A DNA stretch of 64,000 bases from Bacteroidaceae bacterium HV4-6-C5C (GCA_007896885.1 VOIU01000013.1:37973-101972), one strand, 5' to 3'. Positions 7,483 through 15,386 are shown, numbered from the stretch's first letter. Numbers and translations: made by a program. Notes: generated by a model from the sequence alone, not told the origin.

Positions 7483-10151
7483 TTCTTCGTCATTTTTTCG
7501 TACAACGCAAACAAATGTACCAGCCGTTCTTCGTCCGAAGTGAAGGGAGCCGAGCGGTAGCAGCTTTCTACTACGCGGTCCAGGTGGGTGTGGCCCTCGC
7601 GGAGGTTGGCGGGCATTTTGTCAGGGTCGTACATCTGTGCCAGCGTTTTTTCGGTGTGCATCTCGCGGGCTATCAGCACCGCTTCGGCGGCTTGCTCTAT
7701 TTCTGACCGCTTGACTTCGGTGATTTTTGGAAAAGGGAAAGTGTTGTAACACAGCGTGGCCGAGTAGCGGTAATCCGTTTTCAATCTTCCACCCACTGCC
7801 TTTACCCAAGCCATGTGCATTTTGGAAGTAAGTATGCCGAAAAGCCAAAGTTGCGCATCGTAAATGGCAAAGGCAGAATTAGAAATTACTGTGTTTTCAT
7901 CTAAAAAGCCCATTGGGATATATTCACGACTTTCGGAGGAAACAGCAGGAACAATGATTGTCTCTGTCATATTCTCAATAAACTCACGAAATTGGTGTGG
8001 GCGTTCGGCTAATTTTCGACCTGCAATATCTGAACTTTTCAAGCGAATATCGCGAGTTTTATTCATTCTTTCTGCAATAAATGAATTAGATGCTGCCCTT
8101 TTCAAGTTCTCATCCGAAATCCAGAAACAATACCTTTCTTCACCTCTGATAAATTCCTGCGACCCCATAATTCTTTTTATCAAATCGGAATCTTTAGGAA
8201 AATCAGAAATAAATTTGTCCTTATCTGTTTTTGAGAGTAAAAGATTACCATTGTCATAAGGCATACAGCCGAAACATATTTTTGGTAAACCTTTCGGAAT
8301 AGCATTGTTTTTAAACACAATTGTATTTCCACCAGCTGTGAGATATGGGTTTATATTACTCACCAATTCAAATGTTTCGTCTCTGTAGAGTTTTCTTTTA
8401 CCCGAAAATTCATTAGATAAACCTATGATAGCCACAGTTACTCCAGCATTGTATTTGGCATTGTTTGACCATTTGAAAGAAGTATAAGCAAAATAAACAG
8501 TGAGATTGAGGTTATAAATGTATGGCCAAAGCATACTTACTTGCTCCCCCTGACAAATTGAGTTTGTTGTTACAAATGCGCATTTGATATTTTGATTGTG
8601 AATGAATTTTGCTGATTTCCAGAACCAGGCTGCAATATAATCAAGTGTTTTATTATCTGTAAGTTCAGATAATGCAAAAGCCATATCCGCTTTTTGTTTT
8701 TCATCCTGTATTTTACTCCCCAAATATGGCGGATTCCCCATTACATAGACTTCCTCCTCAGGCGTATGCGGACAAACGGTGTTCCAGTCTATGCGGCAGG
8801 CATTGCCATGTACAATATTGCCACTGCGGCGTAGGGGCAGTGCATCCACGTGGGTTTGGAATCGGCCTTCGAAAGCCTTGTTCATTTGGTGTTCGGCCAG
8901 CCACAGCGAGAGCGTGGCGGTTTCGTGGGCAAACTCATCCAGCTCAATGCCGTGAAATTGCGTAAGCGAAATATTGGAAAAAGGAATCTCCAACAGGCCG
9001 TGGTTCAGGCTTTCTATTTGCTCCCAAATCTGCATTTCGAGTTTGCGGAGTTCCTTGTAGGTAATAATCAGAAAATTACCGCTACCGCAGGCGGGGTCTA
9101 AGAATTTTATCTTCGAAATGCGGATAAGCAGCTGGCGCAGTTTCTTTTCGTTGGTACGGGAGTCAGCAAATTCAGTATAAAGTTCGTCTAAGAATAGCGG
9201 CTGAATGAGCTTCATAATATTGCTTACCGAAGTATAGTGCAAACCCAGCGAACTGCGCAGTTCAGGCGAGATAACCGCCTGAATCATACTGCCGAAAATG
9301 TCGGGATTGATTTCCGCCCAGTTCAGGTCGCCACACTCCAACAACAGTCGGCGGGCTTTCCAACTCAACGTGGGCACATCGTAATGTTCGGCAAAAAGTC
9401 CACCGTTTACATACGGAAACCGGCTGATATGTGCAGGTTTCGAAGCCCGGAGCGTGGCATCGTTGGTACTCATCATATCGAATGCCTCGCTGATAATGGC
9501 ACTCAGGTCGCTGCCATCAGCCAGCGTGAAATCGTTGAGCGTACCGGTAAAGATATTGCTGGGGAAAATACCTGTGTCTTCGGCAAAAAAGCAGAACAGG
9601 AGCCTCGACATAAACACGTTGAGCGACTGTATGGCGCGTGTGTCGGTAAAGTCTATTTCATTGTAGCGGCGTATCTCGTCGAAAATGCGTGCCATTTTAT
9701 ACGCTGCCTTTACATCGGCATCGCGTTCTTCGGGTGCATGGTAACGTTCTACGCCTGCCAGTGGCATAAAGAACTGGTAGTCGTAGCGCAGGCGTTCCAC
9801 CGTGTTTTCGTAGCTTTCTTCCTCTACCGGGTCGTAGCCCAGCAGGGTTTCACCATCGCTCACCACCAACAGACGTACGGCCTTCAGCACTTTGGCTTCC
9901 TGTTTCAGGGCTTCGAGGGCTTCCACCATATTTTCGGTAGTTGTGTGGGTATAAGCCAGGAGTTTCTTTACTATAACACTGTTAGGTACTTTCGAGAGGT
10001 TATCTTTTCCGTCCTTAATGCGGTTGATACGGGTTTCGGACATGCCGTTGAAAATGCGCAGCAGGTCATAGCCCAACTCGGGAGCGGAGGTATTTTCGTA
10101 TAGTTCGTATAAGCGGGATTCTATGGTTTGATAGGATATGGTGGTGGACAT
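7479..10151 (-). CDS. MmeI-like class I SAM-dependent DNA methyltransferase without N-terminal nuclease
   Basis: 890 residues. Motif I, DPACGSGNF, is at residues 352-360 and motif IV, NPPY, at about 473-476, which is the gamma-class N6-adenine order. Upstream, SSLGLHYTS and NVFMSRLLFCFFAEDTGIF match the helical and motif X region of MmeI/type IIG-like enzymes. The C-terminal part after NPPY is expected to hold the target recognition domain. The first 120 residues lack a D-(E)xK nuclease signature such as starts MmeI, so this chain probably only methylates; cleavage may be done by the GIY-YIG or PD-(D/E)XK partners. Base composition is mosaic: roughly 7860-8700 is clearly AT-rich while both flanks are GC-rich, suggesting exchange of the recognition module. 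It overlaps the membrane protein gene by 4 nt. Confidence 0.85.
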   Translation of the reverse strand: MSTTISYQTIESRLYELYENTSAPELGYDLLRIFNGMSETRINRIKDGKDNLSKVPNSVIVKKLLAYTHTTTENMVEALEALKQEAKVLKAVRLLVVSDGETLLGYDPVEEESYENTVERLRYDYQFFMPLAGVERYHAPEERDADVKAAYKMARIFDEIRRYNEIDFTDTRAIQSLNVFMSRLLFCFFAEDTGIFPSNIFTGTLNDFTLADGSDLSAIISEAFDMMSTNDATLRASKPAHISRFPYVNGGLFAEHYDVPTLSWKARRLLLECGDLNWAEINPDIFGSMIQAVISPELRSSLGLHYTSVSNIMKLIQPLFLDELYTEFADSRTNEKKLRQLLIRISKIKFLDPACGSGNFLIITYKELRKLEMQIWEQIESLNHGLLEIPFSNISLTQFHGIELDEFAHETATLSLWLAEHQMNKAFEGRFQTHVDALPLRRSGNIVHGNACRIDWNTVCPHTPEEEVYVMGNPPYLGSKIQDEKQKADMAFALSELTDNKTLDYIAAWFWKSAKFIHNQNIKCAFVTTNSICQGEQVSMLWPYIYNLNLTVYFAYTSFKWSNNAKYNAGVTVAIIGLSNEFSGKRKLYRDETFELVSNINPYLTAGGNTIVFKNNAIPKGLPKICFGCMPYDNGNLLLSKTDKDKFISDFPKDSDLIKRIMGSQEFIRGEERYCFWISDENLKRAASNSFIAERMNKTRDIRLKSSDIAGRKLAERPHQFREFIENMTETIIVPAVSSESREYIPMGFLDENTVISNSAFAIYDAQLWLFGILTSKMHMAWVKAVGGRLKTDYRYSATLCYNTFPFPKITEVKRSEIEQAAEAVLIAREMHTEKTLAQMYDPDKMPANLREGHTHLDRVVESCYRSAPFTSDEERLVHLFALYEKMTKK

Positions 10152-10289
10152 GGGTATGCTATTACTTAGTTGAGTTATTTGCAGCTAACAGGTTTCAAAA
10201 CCTATTAGCTGTAATGTGTTATTGAAGTTCTTTCTAATTGCATTCTTTTTCCTTGATCGTAAATTATACTCTTTTTATCAATAAGATTG

Positions 10290-12212
10290 CTACTTAAAAT
10301 TCATTTGTGTCTGCTGGTAAAGTTCCATTCCTGGTACATCATCATACATAGAGGCTAGTTTTTGCCTCAATCCGAAAAGTCTTTTTTCTGCGGTGTCTAC
10401 TAATTGAGAAAAAGTTACAACATAAACTTTTCCTGCATCATGTTCTCCCACTTTTGCAACTCTTTGCAAATTATCATCTATAGTATCGCCAACAACATAA
10501 GCGTTTATTCTCGCAGATGGAAACGAAGCTAATAAATCTTCAGAGTATCCTTCTGCTTGATTTCTTTCGTTTCTTGTTATATTGAAACCTCCTCGTTTTA
10601 ATTCAATAATCAATATCTTATTAATAGTTGACAACTCGGTTTCTGTTGCAAACTCCTCTGTTCCTGTAATAGCCATTGTTGAATGATCCAGACATACAAT
10701 ATCAGGTCGTTTTTTGTAATTTATGTCTTGCCGTTGAATAGCTTTGCCTTTAAATAGTGCACCAAGGACAGTTTGCAATTGCCGATTTGACATGTATTCT
10801 GCGGAATCATATTCTGCCCCAAATAGCCATCTTGCTTCTGTTACCAAAGGGTGTAATATGTGTAATTCATCAATATTAACATCTTTAGAAAGTTTTCTAA
10901 TAGCCTCAATAACGGTCAACCGCCTATCAATTTCATTCAAAACAATTAAAGCATCTTTCACTGTCCATTTGTTCAACAATAAATTCAAACCTTCTATATC
11001 ATTTTCATTCAGCAAAGACAGCTTTGCCAAAAGCTCCCTTCCTCCTTTACTTTTTTCTAAATTTATTATTGCATCAACCGCAACAATTACGGACTCTTGT
11101 CGAGCCTTTGGAGAAGAAAAAGAGATACTTTCAATCACTTCATCTATTTCATATAACATTAACGGCGAAGCATCTCTTAATTTTTCTTTAAACTCTTGTT
11201 TAATAATGGCTTTTGTTTCATTAATTGAAGATCGAGATAATTCTAGAATTTTGGTATTCACATAAATAGAAGTGGCATCATAAACTTTTTGCATTACTAC
11301 ACTTTGTTTAAAACCAGACCAATCTTCTTTTACTTCTTCTGACAAATCATTTGTTGATATTACAACAGTATATCGCTTTGCTAAAGTTGTTCTTCCATCT
11401 AAAATACTCTCTTGTCCCAATATCCACGAAGGTTCTCCAACCAAGCGTCCTCCTTGCCAGAAAGCTATTCCTTGATAAATTGATTTACGCATAGCTTTCT
11501 GAGAATCTATAAAATAAGCTATTACGGTAATTTCTGTTTCTGGGACTCTAATCGTTGTCTGATCTAAAAAACCTTTTAAGTCTTCTAAATGCAGACTAAC
11601 TCGATTGATTTCTATTTTAAATTGAGGATCGTGTAAAAATTTTGCTGCAATAACATCCCTAATACGATCAATATTAGGCAAATTTTGCACTACAACAACT
11701 TCTAATTTTGTACCATGGGCTGTGTTATCCGCCTTACTCTCTTCTTCATTAGTTATCGCAATGGGCTCTCCTTCAATTTGAGTAGTAAGAGTAAGGGCAA
11801 GTGTATTGCCATCTTTAATTGTTTGAATATTATATTCATTATCATTAAAACATAACAGTCCATGCCTACCTACACCATTTCTTCCATAGGCAAATCGTGT
11901 ACCTTGAATGCCATTAGGGAAAGCAACTTTTTTACCTTGGTGCTTTAATCGATTATAACGTAATTTCATCCATCTGCCATGAAAATCTTCTTTAGACATA
12001 CCAATGCCATTATCCTCCACAATCAAAGTCTGCCCTTTTTCGCTAGGAATAAAAATTTTCACTTCAGTTGCACCAGCATCCCATGCATTAGCAACCAGCT
12101 CTGTTAATGCCGTCTCCGGTTGCGTCACAATACCACCTAAAGAACGTATTAAATAGTCATCTTCAAAAAGGGAACCACAAATAACATTTCCGTTTTCCAT
12201 AATTTGAATCAT
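10290..12212 (-). CDS. GHKL (MutL/Hsp90/MORC-like) ATPase fused to PD-(D/E)XK-like nuclease domain
   Basis: About 640 residues. The N-terminus has the full Bergerat fold: N-box ELVANAWDA (about 38-46), DNGIGM (67-72) and the lid GRNGVGRHG (about 110). Near the C-terminus, RPDIV (Asp about 504) is followed 33 residues later by IIELKRGG (Glu 537, Lys 539) and then NQAEGYSEDL, the order D...ExK...QxxxY of PD-(D/E)XK nucleases. MutL/MORC-type ATPases linked to restriction systems have been described by comparative genomics (Iyer, Abhiman and Aravind, 2008), but this exact fusion is not one I recognise. A TTG start at 12257 would overlap the XRE gene; ATG at 12212 leaves a 22-nt gap and is preferred. 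The gene is AT-rich compared with the methyltransferase and ends 138 nt before it, so it could be a separate cassette. Confidence 0.8.
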   Translation of the reverse strand: MIQIMENGNVICGSLFEDDYLIRSLGGIVTQPETALTELVANAWDAGATEVKIFIPSEKGQTLIVEDNGIGMSKEDFHGRWMKLRYNRLKHQGKKVAFPNGIQGTRFAYGRNGVGRHGLLCFNDNEYNIQTIKDGNTLALTLTTQIEGEPIAITNEEESKADNTAHGTKLEVVVVQNLPNIDRIRDVIAAKFLHDPQFKIEINRVSLHLEDLKGFLDQTTIRVPETEITVIAYFIDSQKAMRKSIYQGIAFWQGGRLVGEPSWILGQESILDGRTTLAKRYTVVISTNDLSEEVKEDWSGFKQSVVMQKVYDATSIYVNTKILELSRSSINETKAIIKQEFKEKLRDASPLMLYEIDEVIESISFSSPKARQESVIVAVDAIINLEKSKGGRELLAKLSLLNENDIEGLNLLLNKWTVKDALIVLNEIDRRLTVIEAIRKLSKDVNIDELHILHPLVTEARWLFGAEYDSAEYMSNRQLQTVLGALFKGKAIQRQDINYKKRPDIVCLDHSTMAITGTEEFATETELSTINKILIIELKRGGFNITRNERNQAEGYSEDLLASFPSARINAYVVGDTIDDNLQRVAKVGEHDAGKVYVVTFSQLVDTAEKRLFGLRQKLASMYDDVPGMELYQQTQMNFK

Positions 12213-12234
12213 TACATGATTTGCCAAATCTTTT

Positions 12235-12516
12235 TTAGTATAGATGCTTGCAGACAAGACTTAACGTTTTCCCTGCTAACTCTTTTTCGCCTTCCAATAC
12301 TTCAATCACTTTATCCGCCAGCCACAGTGTAAGCAATTCGGTTTCGTCGGTAGAGAACAATTTTGCAAGGACAATCACCTGTGAACGCTTTGCCGAACGG
12401 TCGCTGCGTTCGATTTTGCAATACAAGGCATTGTCTATTTCAAGAGCTGCAGAAACTTGTCTCTGCAATAACTGTTTTTCTTCTCTTAGCTGACGGATTT
12501 TCTTTGCAAACAACAT
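12235..12516 (-). CDS. XRE-family helix-turn-helix regulator
   Basis: 93 residues from ATG at 12516. The helix-turn-helix reads KKIRQLREEKQLLQRQ (helix 1-2) followed by ALEIDNALYCKIERSDRS, the usual XRE order. The remaining residues (LLTLWLADKVIEVLE) are helical and could form a dimer interface. An upstream ATG at 12540 also opens the frame, but a TAnnTTTG box (TACATTTG on the minus strand, 12547-12554) would then leave almost no leader, so 12516 is preferred. The gene is first in the minus-strand defence series and 22 nt before the ATPase-nuclease gene, the place where controller proteins of restriction systems usually sit. Autoregulation of the island is a reasonable inference. Confidence 0.85.
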   Translation of the reverse strand: MLFAKKIRQLREEKQLLQRQVSAALEIDNALYCKIERSDRSAKRSQVIVLAKLFSTDETELLTLWLADKVIEVLEGEKELAGKTLSLVCKHLY

Positions 12517-12540
12517 TATTGAAAGTATTTGACTTGACAT

Positions 12541-12916
12541 AATTGGACAAATGTAGCAAATAATTAAAAAACAAAGAGAATATCATCCAAAAAGTTGTCA
12601 ACATGAGTAAACTACTGAATACACCTTTGTTTTCAAAATGAAATAAGGGCATTCTTGAGCTTATCCATTTACGCCGTTTCTTCTTTTTCTTGGACTTTCT
12701 TAGCGATTGCTCGTCTTCGGGGGTGGCTATAATATCTGCGGAAGAAGGCAAAAAATAAAACAACCCACTCAGTTCGCTTGATTGATTAATTGAATTATCT
12801 GTCACATGATTAGCCGACTGTCTATTTGATTGATCAAACGTATTTGCGTTAGTATGTACGACTGTACGCACAGTTTGCTGTGGCTCACTTGTGATTACGG
12901 ATGCAAGTGACTTCAC
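12541..12916 (-). pseudogene. Uncertain ORF, possible remnant of a VirE/HU-associated gene
   Basis: An open frame reaches from a GTG at 12916 into the XRE gene in another frame, for 158 codons in total. The part outside XRE encodes a Ser/Thr/Asn-rich start (KSLASVITSEPQQT), a basic run SLRKSKKKKKRRK and a hydrophobic end. One frame over, an ATG 13 nt upstream encodes MENL directly before it, so a single-base shift could have separated the true start from the frame. The basic cluster and unusual composition do not look like random antisense. I do not recognise a family. It may be a relic interrupted when the island arrived, or chance. Confidence 0.3.
12547..12554 (-). promoter_or_regulatory. 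Putative Bacteroidetes -7 box for the XRE-led operon
   Basis: The minus strand reads TACATTTG, an exact match to TAnnTTTG. A TTTG lies 16 nt further upstream as a possible -33 element, which is slightly close. Transcription would begin about 6 nt downstream, giving a 25-30 nt leader to the ATG at 12516. Confidence 0.5.
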
Positions 12917-13387
12917 TGAGGTTTTCCATATATTTATGTTTTTTACTTGTATAGTTACTTGTATGGTTTCGCTATTTAATTGACTGTTATTTAGCTATTT
13001 GTTTTCTTATTTACTTGATCACTAACATGTTCACTATTTATCCCTTTTTTAATCGTTCCCCCTTTTCCGTTAGTCGATATTTTTGAGTTGGGCTATTGTA
13101 GATATCTGGGTAAAGTCTTCTTTATTTTTTTTGCCTTTTGCTTATTGTCTTTCGTGATAGTACTGATGTCTTTACTTGTTTTTGTTCTGTGTTTGTTGTA
13201 TTTTTGCTATACTCTTTTGAATGGCTAACATTAGTGAATAATAAGGTTGGCATTAGTAAATAAATATATTTACTATAGTTGGCAAATTTGCTAACAATAG
13301 TAAACTTTTGATAAATATAAGGACTTTACACATTTCACATAGACTCTTTATCTGTATGACATGTATATTTTAAAACTTAAAAGTAGT

Positions 13388-13993
13388 ATGGCAATATTAT
13401 TTGATTGGTACGAAAATCCGAAGCCTACGGATATAGAGCAGGGAGAGAAAACATTGCATCCGCGCATCAAGTACAACGGTTCAACTAGTACTGCAGCATT
13501 GCGTCATCGCATTCAAGAACGCTGTTCATTGACCGAAACAGACGTGACAGCTGTGCTTGATGCTCTTTCGCACATTTTGAGCGAAGAATTGGCTGATGGT
13601 CGACAAGTACATTTAGACGGCATTGGTTACTTTCATCCTTGTTTGACTTGTACTGAACCGGTGACTGTAGACACGAAGCGGAAAATCACAAAAGTGAAAC
13701 TGAAGGGCATCAAGTTTCGCGCAGATCAAACGTTAAAAAACGCATTAGGTACTCTGAAAGTGAAATGCTTGAAAGGCAGTTTAGAATTTAAGCGGTTGAG
13801 CAATGAAGAAATTGACCGGCGTTTGGAGGAGTATTTTAAAACACATCAGTTTCTTAGACGAACGGACTTTCAGAGTCTGTGTGGAATGACAAGGAGTACG
13901 GCGATGAGCCATCTGCGGCGCTTGCGTAGTGAAGGAAAGTTAGAAAATCTGGGTGGTCCTATGCAACCCATTTATGTGCCTGCTAAAAAGTAG
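13388..13993 (+). CDS. HU-HIG family DNA-binding protein
   Basis: 201 residues from ATG at 13388 (MAILFDWYENPKP), which is the usual beginning of this Bacteroidales family (TIGR01201-type, HU-related histone-like). An earlier ATG at 13361 is in frame but adds a non-homologous leader. The HU-like core spans about residues 25-120 (LTETDVTAVLDALSHIL, then LADGRQVHLDGIGYFHP). A C-terminal extension of about 80 residues (RRTDFQSLCGMTRSTAMSHL) looks like an added helix-turn-helix that could bind DNA. The gene is the first plus-strand gene after the island and is divergent from it. In related genomes such genes tend to lie near VirE-like genes, as at 1-1456. A nucleoid or mobile-element role is inferred. 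Confidence 0.85.
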   Translation: MAILFDWYENPKPTDIEQGEKTLHPRIKYNGSTSTAALRHRIQERCSLTETDVTAVLDALSHILSEELADGRQVHLDGIGYFHPCLTCTEPVTVDTKRKITKVKLKGIKFRADQTLKNALGTLKVKCLKGSLEFKRLSNEEIDRRLEEYFKTHQFLRRTDFQSLCGMTRSTAMSHLRRLRSEGKLENLGGPMQPIYVPAKK

Positions 13994-14023
13994 TATTAAG
14001 ATATATAGCTAATATTACCTGAA

Positions 14024-14073
14024 AGATACTTATGAGGGTAACAGTTTACTCTCATAGTATCTCTCACTGTTAC
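14024..14073 (+). other. Two interleaved inverted repeats (possible pseudoknot)
   Basis: Stem 1 pairs 14024-14036 (AGATACTTATGAG) with 14051-14062 (CTCATAGTATCT), with one bulged base. Its loop contains GTAACAGT (14038-14045), which is exactly complementary to ACTGTTAC at 14066-14073. The order 5'A-5'B-3'A-3'B is that of an H-type pseudoknot. It sits 30 nt after the HU-HIG stop, so it could protect the mRNA end, or be two overlapping DNA-binding palindromes. Confidence 0.55.
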
Positions 14074-14110
14074 TATCATCTTTAGATAGCCTATGAATAG
14101 GGCAATGTAG

Positions 14111-14183
14111 CGCATTTATGAGGGCATGATAGCAAAATAGTGCATAACTTTTATTTGCTAAATAAGTTCAAGTCATAAATGCG
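14111..14183. repeat. Long imperfect inverted repeat
   Basis: CGCATTTATGA at 14111-14121 is perfectly repeated in inverse as TCATAAATGCG at 14173-14183, and the inner segments TAGCAAAATA and TTATTTGCTA are also nearly complementary. The whole can fold into a cruciform of about 70 bases. It lies between the convergent HU-HIG and DUF2023 genes. It may be a terminator without a clear U-run or a small miniature repeat element. Confidence 0.5.
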
Positions 14184-14216
14184 GCACTTTAGCCTCAACT
14201 TTATGATGAGGGGCTA

Positions 14217-14570
14217 TCAAGCGCAGCGAACCTTTCGTTCGCAGTAACACTTGCATTGTGCCGAGATATCATAGCCCAGCATTGCTCCGAGAATAAAATC
14301 TTCCTCCGGTGTCAACTTATTCAAAGGTTGGGTCACTAGAAGACGGATGGCATTGATGCATTCTTTACTTCCGAAAAATAAGTTTATCCTGTCATTTCCT
14401 ATCGGCTGAATGATATAGCTTATCTTTTGAGTATTCAGTCGCTTGATGGCGAAGTCTTCATATTTTTTGTTCGTAGTGTAGAGAATCATCTGACGCACCC
14501 CTTTCTTGAATTCATAAATGTGATTCAAAAAGACTTTAAGTTCTATCGGATTAATTGCTGAGGTTATCAT
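14217..14570 (-). CDS. DUF2023 family protein, flavodoxin-associated
   Basis: 117 residues. The sequence (IELKVFLNHIYEFKKGVR, then YIIQPIGNDRINLFFG and EEDFILGAMLGYDI) matches the DUF2023 family as I recall it from Bacteroidales, where the gene regularly follows flavodoxin. The C-terminus is Cys-rich (QCKCYCERKVRC), with four cysteines in ten residues that could hold a metal or Fe-S cluster. It begins 25 nt after the flavodoxin stop on the same strand and is very likely co-transcribed with it. Its biochemical role is unknown. The conserved pairing suggests it acts on or with flavodoxin during iron shortage. Confidence 0.8.
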   Translation of the reverse strand: MITSAINPIELKVFLNHIYEFKKGVRQMILYTTNKKYEDFAIKRLNTQKISYIIQPIGNDRINLFFGSKECINAIRLLVTQPLNKLTPEEDFILGAMLGYDISAQCKCYCERKVRCA

Positions 14571-14595
14571 AAAGCATTATGGAATTAGGAAATTA

Positions 14596-15102
14596 TTATG
14601 CCAGGTGGTTTTTGATGTCATCTACCCAGGCATCAATGCGCTCATCGGTTTTATCACTTTCGTTTACATCATCAAGGGCAAGTCCGATGAATGAACCGTC
14701 TATTACCGAGATAGAGGAAGAGAAAGAATATTCGCTTGCTGACACTTTACCCACGAAGGTGGCACCCGAGTCCTTGATATCTTCGTAAATCACTCCCATC
14801 CCGTCACAGAAAGTGTCACCGTAAGAGTCGGAATCTCCGCAACCGAAGAAGGCAATTGTTTTATCTTTCAGATCGACCGATTTCAATACTTTAATGCCAT
14901 CGTACCAATCGTCTTGAACTTCACCGTCACCCCAGGTGGAAGTACCCAAAAGCAAGGCTTCGTATCCATTCACTTTATCGGCAGTCATCTTTGCTACATC
15001 AATAATGTCTGACGTTGGAATGCCTAGCTTTGAAGCAATAGCTTCTGCGATGCTTTGTGTGGTTCCTGTAGACGAACCGTAAAAAATACCAATCTTTTTC
15101 AT
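14596..15102 (-). CDS. fldA: Flavodoxin
   Basis: 168 residues, the normal size for a long-chain flavodoxin. The FMN phosphate loop GSSTGTTQSIAEAIA is at residues 9-23. LLLGTSTWGDGEVQDDWY and FGCGDSDSYGDTFCDG are the two isoalloxazine-binding loops, with Trp and Tyr in their usual places. Flavodoxin carries electrons in place of ferredoxin and is typically induced by iron limitation. The gene is divergent from the porin-imelysin operon, and the shared promoter region contains repeated ATACCT half-sites, one of which falls in the -33 zone of its likely promoter. DUF2023 follows 25 nt downstream. Confidence 0.95.
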   Translation of the reverse strand: MKKIGIFYGSSTGTTQSIAEAIASKLGIPTSDIIDVAKMTADKVNGYEALLLGTSTWGDGEVQDDWYDGIKVLKSVDLKDKTIAFFGCGDSDSYGDTFCDGMGVIYEDIKDSGATFVGKVSASEYSFSSSISVIDGSFIGLALDDVNESDKTDERIDAWVDDIKNHLA

Positions 15103-15172
15103 TCGACAAAAATCATTTTAGTGTTATACAATTAAGTTTGATGCAAAGTAAGGTGATGGATGCTAATCTTGA

Positions 15173-15325
15173 AATACCTATAAATGACGATTTTAAACGG
15201 TGATACTACTCTGTTATAGGTATTCCCTCATTTATATATATCCGGTTTATATTCGGTATGTATAATAAAGATTATATACCTACTTAGTGTAAAAATTATG
15301 TGATTATACCTGCTTTTAGGTATTG
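15173..15325. promoter_or_regulatory. Cluster of ATACCT/AGGTAT half-sites between divergent iron genes
   Basis: A perfect 11-bp inverted pair, AATACCTATAA (15173-15183) and TTATAGGTATT (15214-15224), is followed by further ATACCT copies near 15277 and 15304 and by TTAGGTATT at 15316-15324. The outermost copies overlap the -33 positions of both divergent promoters. This is what an operator for an iron-responsive or redox regulator would look like. The motif is not the classical enterobacterial Fur box. The identity of the regulator is not known from the window. Confidence 0.6.
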
Positions 15326-15353
15326 CATCGGCTTTTAACCTCTCATAACTTTG
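15323..15353 (+). promoter_or_regulatory. Promoter of porin-imelysin operon
   Basis: The box TAACTTTG at 15346-15353 is an exact TAnnTTTG, with TTG at 15323-15325 giving 20 nt between the elements. Transcription would start about 15359, leaving a leader of about 28 nt before the porin ATG at 15387. Confidence 0.7.
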
Positions 15354-15386
15354 CTTCGATTTAATTTTATAAAAAATACAAAATAA

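Noticed and set aside
9237..10103. Plus-strand open frame of 288 codons
   Set aside because: It lies fully antisense to the methyltransferase gene, whose GC-rich 5' part produces long shadow frames; the product has no recognisable motif.
10744..11265. Plus-strand open frame of 173 codons
   Set aside because: It is antisense to the GHKL ATPase gene and Ser-rich in the way such shadows usually are.
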